This document shows, piece by piece, positions 5,387 to 7,106 of a stretch of DNA of 7,106 bases; position 1 is the first letter of the stretch; each line of letters begins with the position of its first letter. This DNA comes from CAZVCG01 sp964626265 (GTDB lineage Bacteria > Pseudomonadota > Alphaproteobacteria > UBA9219): contig CAZVCG010000058.1 of assembly GCA_964626265.1 (NCBI GenBank), positions 1 to 7,106 on the forward strand, given 5' to 3'. Under the pieces are notes generated by a model. It had not been told where the DNA came from. It ran no database searches and was given only the letters and a program-made list of their open reading frames with translations. Made by a program: the position numbers and the translations under genes.

Positions 5387-6295
5387 ATGTCCACCCGGAT
5401 CGTCGAGATCGCAAACGATGGCCGCCATCTGGCGGTCGAACGTGGATTTATGACGGTCGGCGAACAGGGCCAGGAAATCGCCCGCATCCCTCTCGACGAT
5501 ATTGCGGCGGTCATCGCCTGCGCCCACGGCCTGACCTACTCCAACAATTTGTTGATACAACTCGCCCGCCGCAACGCGCTGTTCGTTGTCTGCGGCCCCA
5601 ATTTCGTTCCCGCCGCCTTTCTATGGGCGCTTGAAGGAAATTATACGCAATCTTCCCGCATGGATGCGCAAATCGAGGCGACGGCGCCCAAGTGTAAACA
5701 GCTTTGGAAACAAATAGTCAGGGCAAAAATCGCGCAACAAGCGGCTATTCTGGAAGGCATAGGGGCTAATCCCATACCGGTCAGCGCGCTTATTCAAAAC
5801 GTGAGATCGGGCGATCCGGAAAACATTGAAGCTCAAGCCGCCCGCCGCTATTGGCCTCTGGTTTTTGGCGAACAATTCCGCCGTGATCGTGAATCGGGCG
5901 GCATCAACGCCTTGCTGAATTATGGCTATATGATCATCCGTTCCGCCGTTGCGCGAGCTATTATGGGGGCGGGACTTCATCCTTCGATCGGCATTCATCA
6001 TCGCAATGCCGGAAATCCGATGCGTCTTGTCGACGACGTTATGGAACCTTTCAGGCCATATGTCGATTTTGCCGTATGGAACATGCGAAAAAACAAACAG
6101 GAAGACGTCACGCCGGAGGCCAAGAAAAAATTGGCGGGCCTTCTGGATATGGAAGTTGCCACATATGCGGGAATGACGGCATTACGGGCCGCCATTCAAA
6201 ACGCCGCGACAAGTTTAGCGCTCGTTTATGCAGGCCAGAAAGCAGCGCTTGAGTTTCCACAACCCCAACCACCGTTATGGCTGGACTCGTCCTGA
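5387..6295 (+). CDS. cas1: Cas1, spacer-integration endonuclease (type II)
   Basis: Cas1 is the catalytic subunit of the Cas1-Cas2 integrase that inserts new spacers next to a repeat. The 302-residue protein has the N-terminal beta domain (~1-90) and the helical catalytic domain. The metal ligands are in the expected order: Glu148 (NIEAQAARRYW), His205 (GIHHRN) and Asp217 (LVDDVMEPFRP), the last followed by the conserved MEPFRP. Length and motifs match type II Cas1. TAAGGAGG at 5374-5381 is a near-perfect ribosome binding site five bases before the ATG, stronger than that of cas9. The gene lies between cas9 and cas2, and its stop is one base from the cas2 start. Confidence 0.97.
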   Translation: MSTRIVEIANDGRHLAVERGFMTVGEQGQEIARIPLDDIAAVIACAHGLTYSNNLLIQLARRNALFVVCGPNFVPAAFLWALEGNYTQSSRMDAQIEATAPKCKQLWKQIVRAKIAQQAAILEGIGANPIPVSALIQNVRSGDPENIEAQAARRYWPLVFGEQFRRDRESGGINALLNYGYMIIRSAVARAIMGAGLHPSIGIHHRNAGNPMRLVDDVMEPFRPYVDFAVWNMRKNKQEDVTPEAKKKLAGLLDMEVATYAGMTALRAAIQNAATSLALVYAGQKAALEFPQPQPPLWLDSS

Positions 6296-6296
6296 C

Positions 6297-6635
6297 ATGG
6301 CCACGGTTCCCTACAGCGGATTGCGTCTCATGTGGATGATGGTAATGTTCGATTTGCCAGTCATGACATCCGAAGAGCGCAAGATCGCGTCAAAGTTCAG
6401 GAGCTTTTTGCTTGACCAAGGGTTTGAAATGTCACAGTTTTCCGTGTATTTCCGGTTCTGCGGGGACCGCAGCAACACGGCCCCGTATATTAAGCAAATC
6501 AAGAAAAAAGCTCCCAAAGGCGGGCGAATCAGCATCCTGTTTTTTACGGACAAACAGTTCTCTGAAATCATCAACATACAAAGCAGAGCTACGCAACCAC
6601 CCGCAAAAAACCCTGATCAATTGGTGCTTTTATGA
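6297..6635 (+). CDS. cas2: Cas2, structural subunit of the spacer integrase
   Basis: Cas2 dimers bridge two Cas1 dimers in the adaptation complex. The frame is open further upstream, but the ATG at 6297 gives the expected N-terminus: GLRLMWMMVMFDLPV, with the conserved Asp19 at the end of the first strand of the ferredoxin-like fold, followed by SFLLDQGFEMSQFSVYFRFC-type segments usual in type II Cas2. The 112-residue length is normal. One base separates it from the cas1 stop and no clear ribosome binding site is visible, so translational coupling to cas1 is likely. No csn2 or cas4 follows, which fits subtype II-C. Confidence 0.95.
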   Translation: MATVPYSGLRLMWMMVMFDLPVMTSEERKIASKFRSFLLDQGFEMSQFSVYFRFCGDRSNTAPYIKQIKKKAPKGGRISILFFTDKQFSEIINIQSRATQPPAKNPDQLVLL

Positions 6636-6667
6636 CCATAAACCGAGTGTTTTTAGCAATCCTTATT

Positions 6668-6696
6668 AAAGAAAAAGCCCCTAAAAACAGGGGCTT
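6668..6696 (-). terminator. Leftward terminator between the CRISPR array and cas2
   Basis: AAGCCCC (6675-6681) pairs with GGGGCTT (6690-6696) around an 8-base loop. Read on the minus strand, the hairpin runs into TTTTTCTTT. On the plus strand the following sequence is GGAAGTTTT, a weaker tail. It is therefore best placed to end transcripts coming leftward out of the array before they become antisense to cas2. It may also weakly end the cas operon. Confidence 0.75.
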
Positions 6697-6707
6697 GGAA
6701 GTTTTGT

Positions 6708-6735
6708 AGTTTAGCTGATTTAATAGCGGCGTCAA
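6708..6735 (-). promoter_or_regulatory. Promoter-like pair inside each CRISPR repeat (first copy shown)
   Basis: On the minus strand each repeat contains TTGACG (6735-6730 in the first copy) and TAAACT (6713-6708) as its last six bases, spaced by 16 bases. The six copies are identical. Transcription would start a few bases into the adjoining spacer, as described for the repeat-borne promoters of the Neisseria meningitidis II-C array. The -10 box is imperfect, so activity is inferred. Confidence 0.5.
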
Positions 6736-7106
6736 ACCGCAACGATCTCCCAAGGTTCCCCGACACTTCAAATAGTTTAGCTGATTTAATAGCGGCGTCA
6801 AACCGCAACGGCACCGAGCGTCATTGTGGAGGCGAAAAAGTTTAGCTGATTTAATAGCGGCGTCAAACCGCAACATTAATAATGCACAACTGACACCATG
6901 TTGGAGTTTAGCTGATTTAATAGCGGCGTCAAACCGCAACCACGACCCATAGAGGTATTGAAACGTCATTAGTTTAGCTGATTTAATAGCGGCGTCAAAC
7001 CGCAACATCTACAGCCCAAATCCGGCAAGGTCATCAAGTTTAGCTGATTTAATAGCGGCGTCAAACCGCAACCGGCCCGATCTCGCGCATGGTCAGAAGA
7101 AAGTTT
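6708..7106 (-). CRISPR. Type II-C CRISPR array, six full repeats and the start of a seventh
   Basis: Six identical 36-bp repeats lie at 6708-6743, 6774-6809, 6839-6874, 6905-6940, 6971-7006 and 7037-7072. AGTTT at 7102-7106 begins a seventh, so the array continues beyond the window. The five complete spacers are 30, 29, 30, 30 and 30 bp, and the sixth (7073-7101) is 29 bp; all differ. In the crRNA sense (minus strand) the repeat begins GTTGCGGTTTGACG and ends CAGCTAAACT. Orientation follows from the tracrRNA anti-repeat polarity and the leftward terminator. No repeat degeneracy is visible at the cas2-proximal end, which would be the leader-distal end in this orientation. Confidence 0.97.

Noticed and set aside
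6589..7008. Minus-strand open frame with a repeated LRFDAAIKSAKL motif, looking like a repeat protein
   Set aside because: It is the translation of the CRISPR repeats themselves. The periodicity comes from near-66-bp repeat-spacer units, and there is no gene-like start.

Overview
The window carries a complete, compact type II-C CRISPR-Cas9 locus. It sits next to a phage-type HTH/S24 regulator and a repeat-littered, GC-rich flank. The source is most likely a proteobacterium, probably an alphaproteobacterium: the Cas9 is a 1050-residue II-C protein, the repeat read on the minus strand begins GTTGCGG and ends CAGCTAAACT as I recall for alphaproteobacterial II-C arrays, and the flanking genes look like prophage/accessory genes of that class. 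This is recognition from memory, not a database result. The left ~570 bases are clearly more GC-rich than the cas operon, so the cas module may have been acquired horizontally.

Layout. Bases 1-574: an unrecognised minus-strand gene (71-574) and, overlapping its 3' end in another frame, an open frame that runs off the left edge. Bases 575-1135: non-coding, with a short hairpin, a palindromic site near a possible promoter, and a 76-bp perfect-arm palindrome (926-1001) nested in a larger inverted-repeat structure (849-1071). Bases 1136-1840: an XRE-HTH/S24 regulator whose inter-domain linker contains a GC-rich palindromic element read in frame. Bases 1841-2068: a dispersed-repeat-like palindrome followed by AT-rich DNA.

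The CRISPR system runs from 2069 to the right edge. A ~87-nt tracrRNA lies on the minus strand (about 2155 to 2069), with its own promoter, a 21-nt perfect anti-repeat, a small nexus hairpin and a strong intrinsic terminator. Divergent from it on the plus strand is the operon cas9 (2216-5368), cas1 (5387-6295), cas2 (6297-6635). A terminator pointing left (6668-6696) separates cas2 from the array, which has six identical 36-bp repeats with 29-30-bp spacers and starts a seventh repeat at the window edge. Neither cas4 nor csn2 follows cas2, which fits subtype II-C.

How it works together. Cas1-Cas2 would integrate spacers. The anti-repeat polarity, the terminator orientation and a promoter-like pair inside every repeat all indicate that crRNAs are made from the minus strand, towards the cas genes. 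Each crRNA repeat would pair with the minus-strand tracrRNA, and the duplex would load Cas9, whose RuvC and HNH residues look intact. The tracrRNA and cas9 promoters overlap face to face. The nearby regulator is a candidate controller of the locus, but nothing in the sequence proves it.
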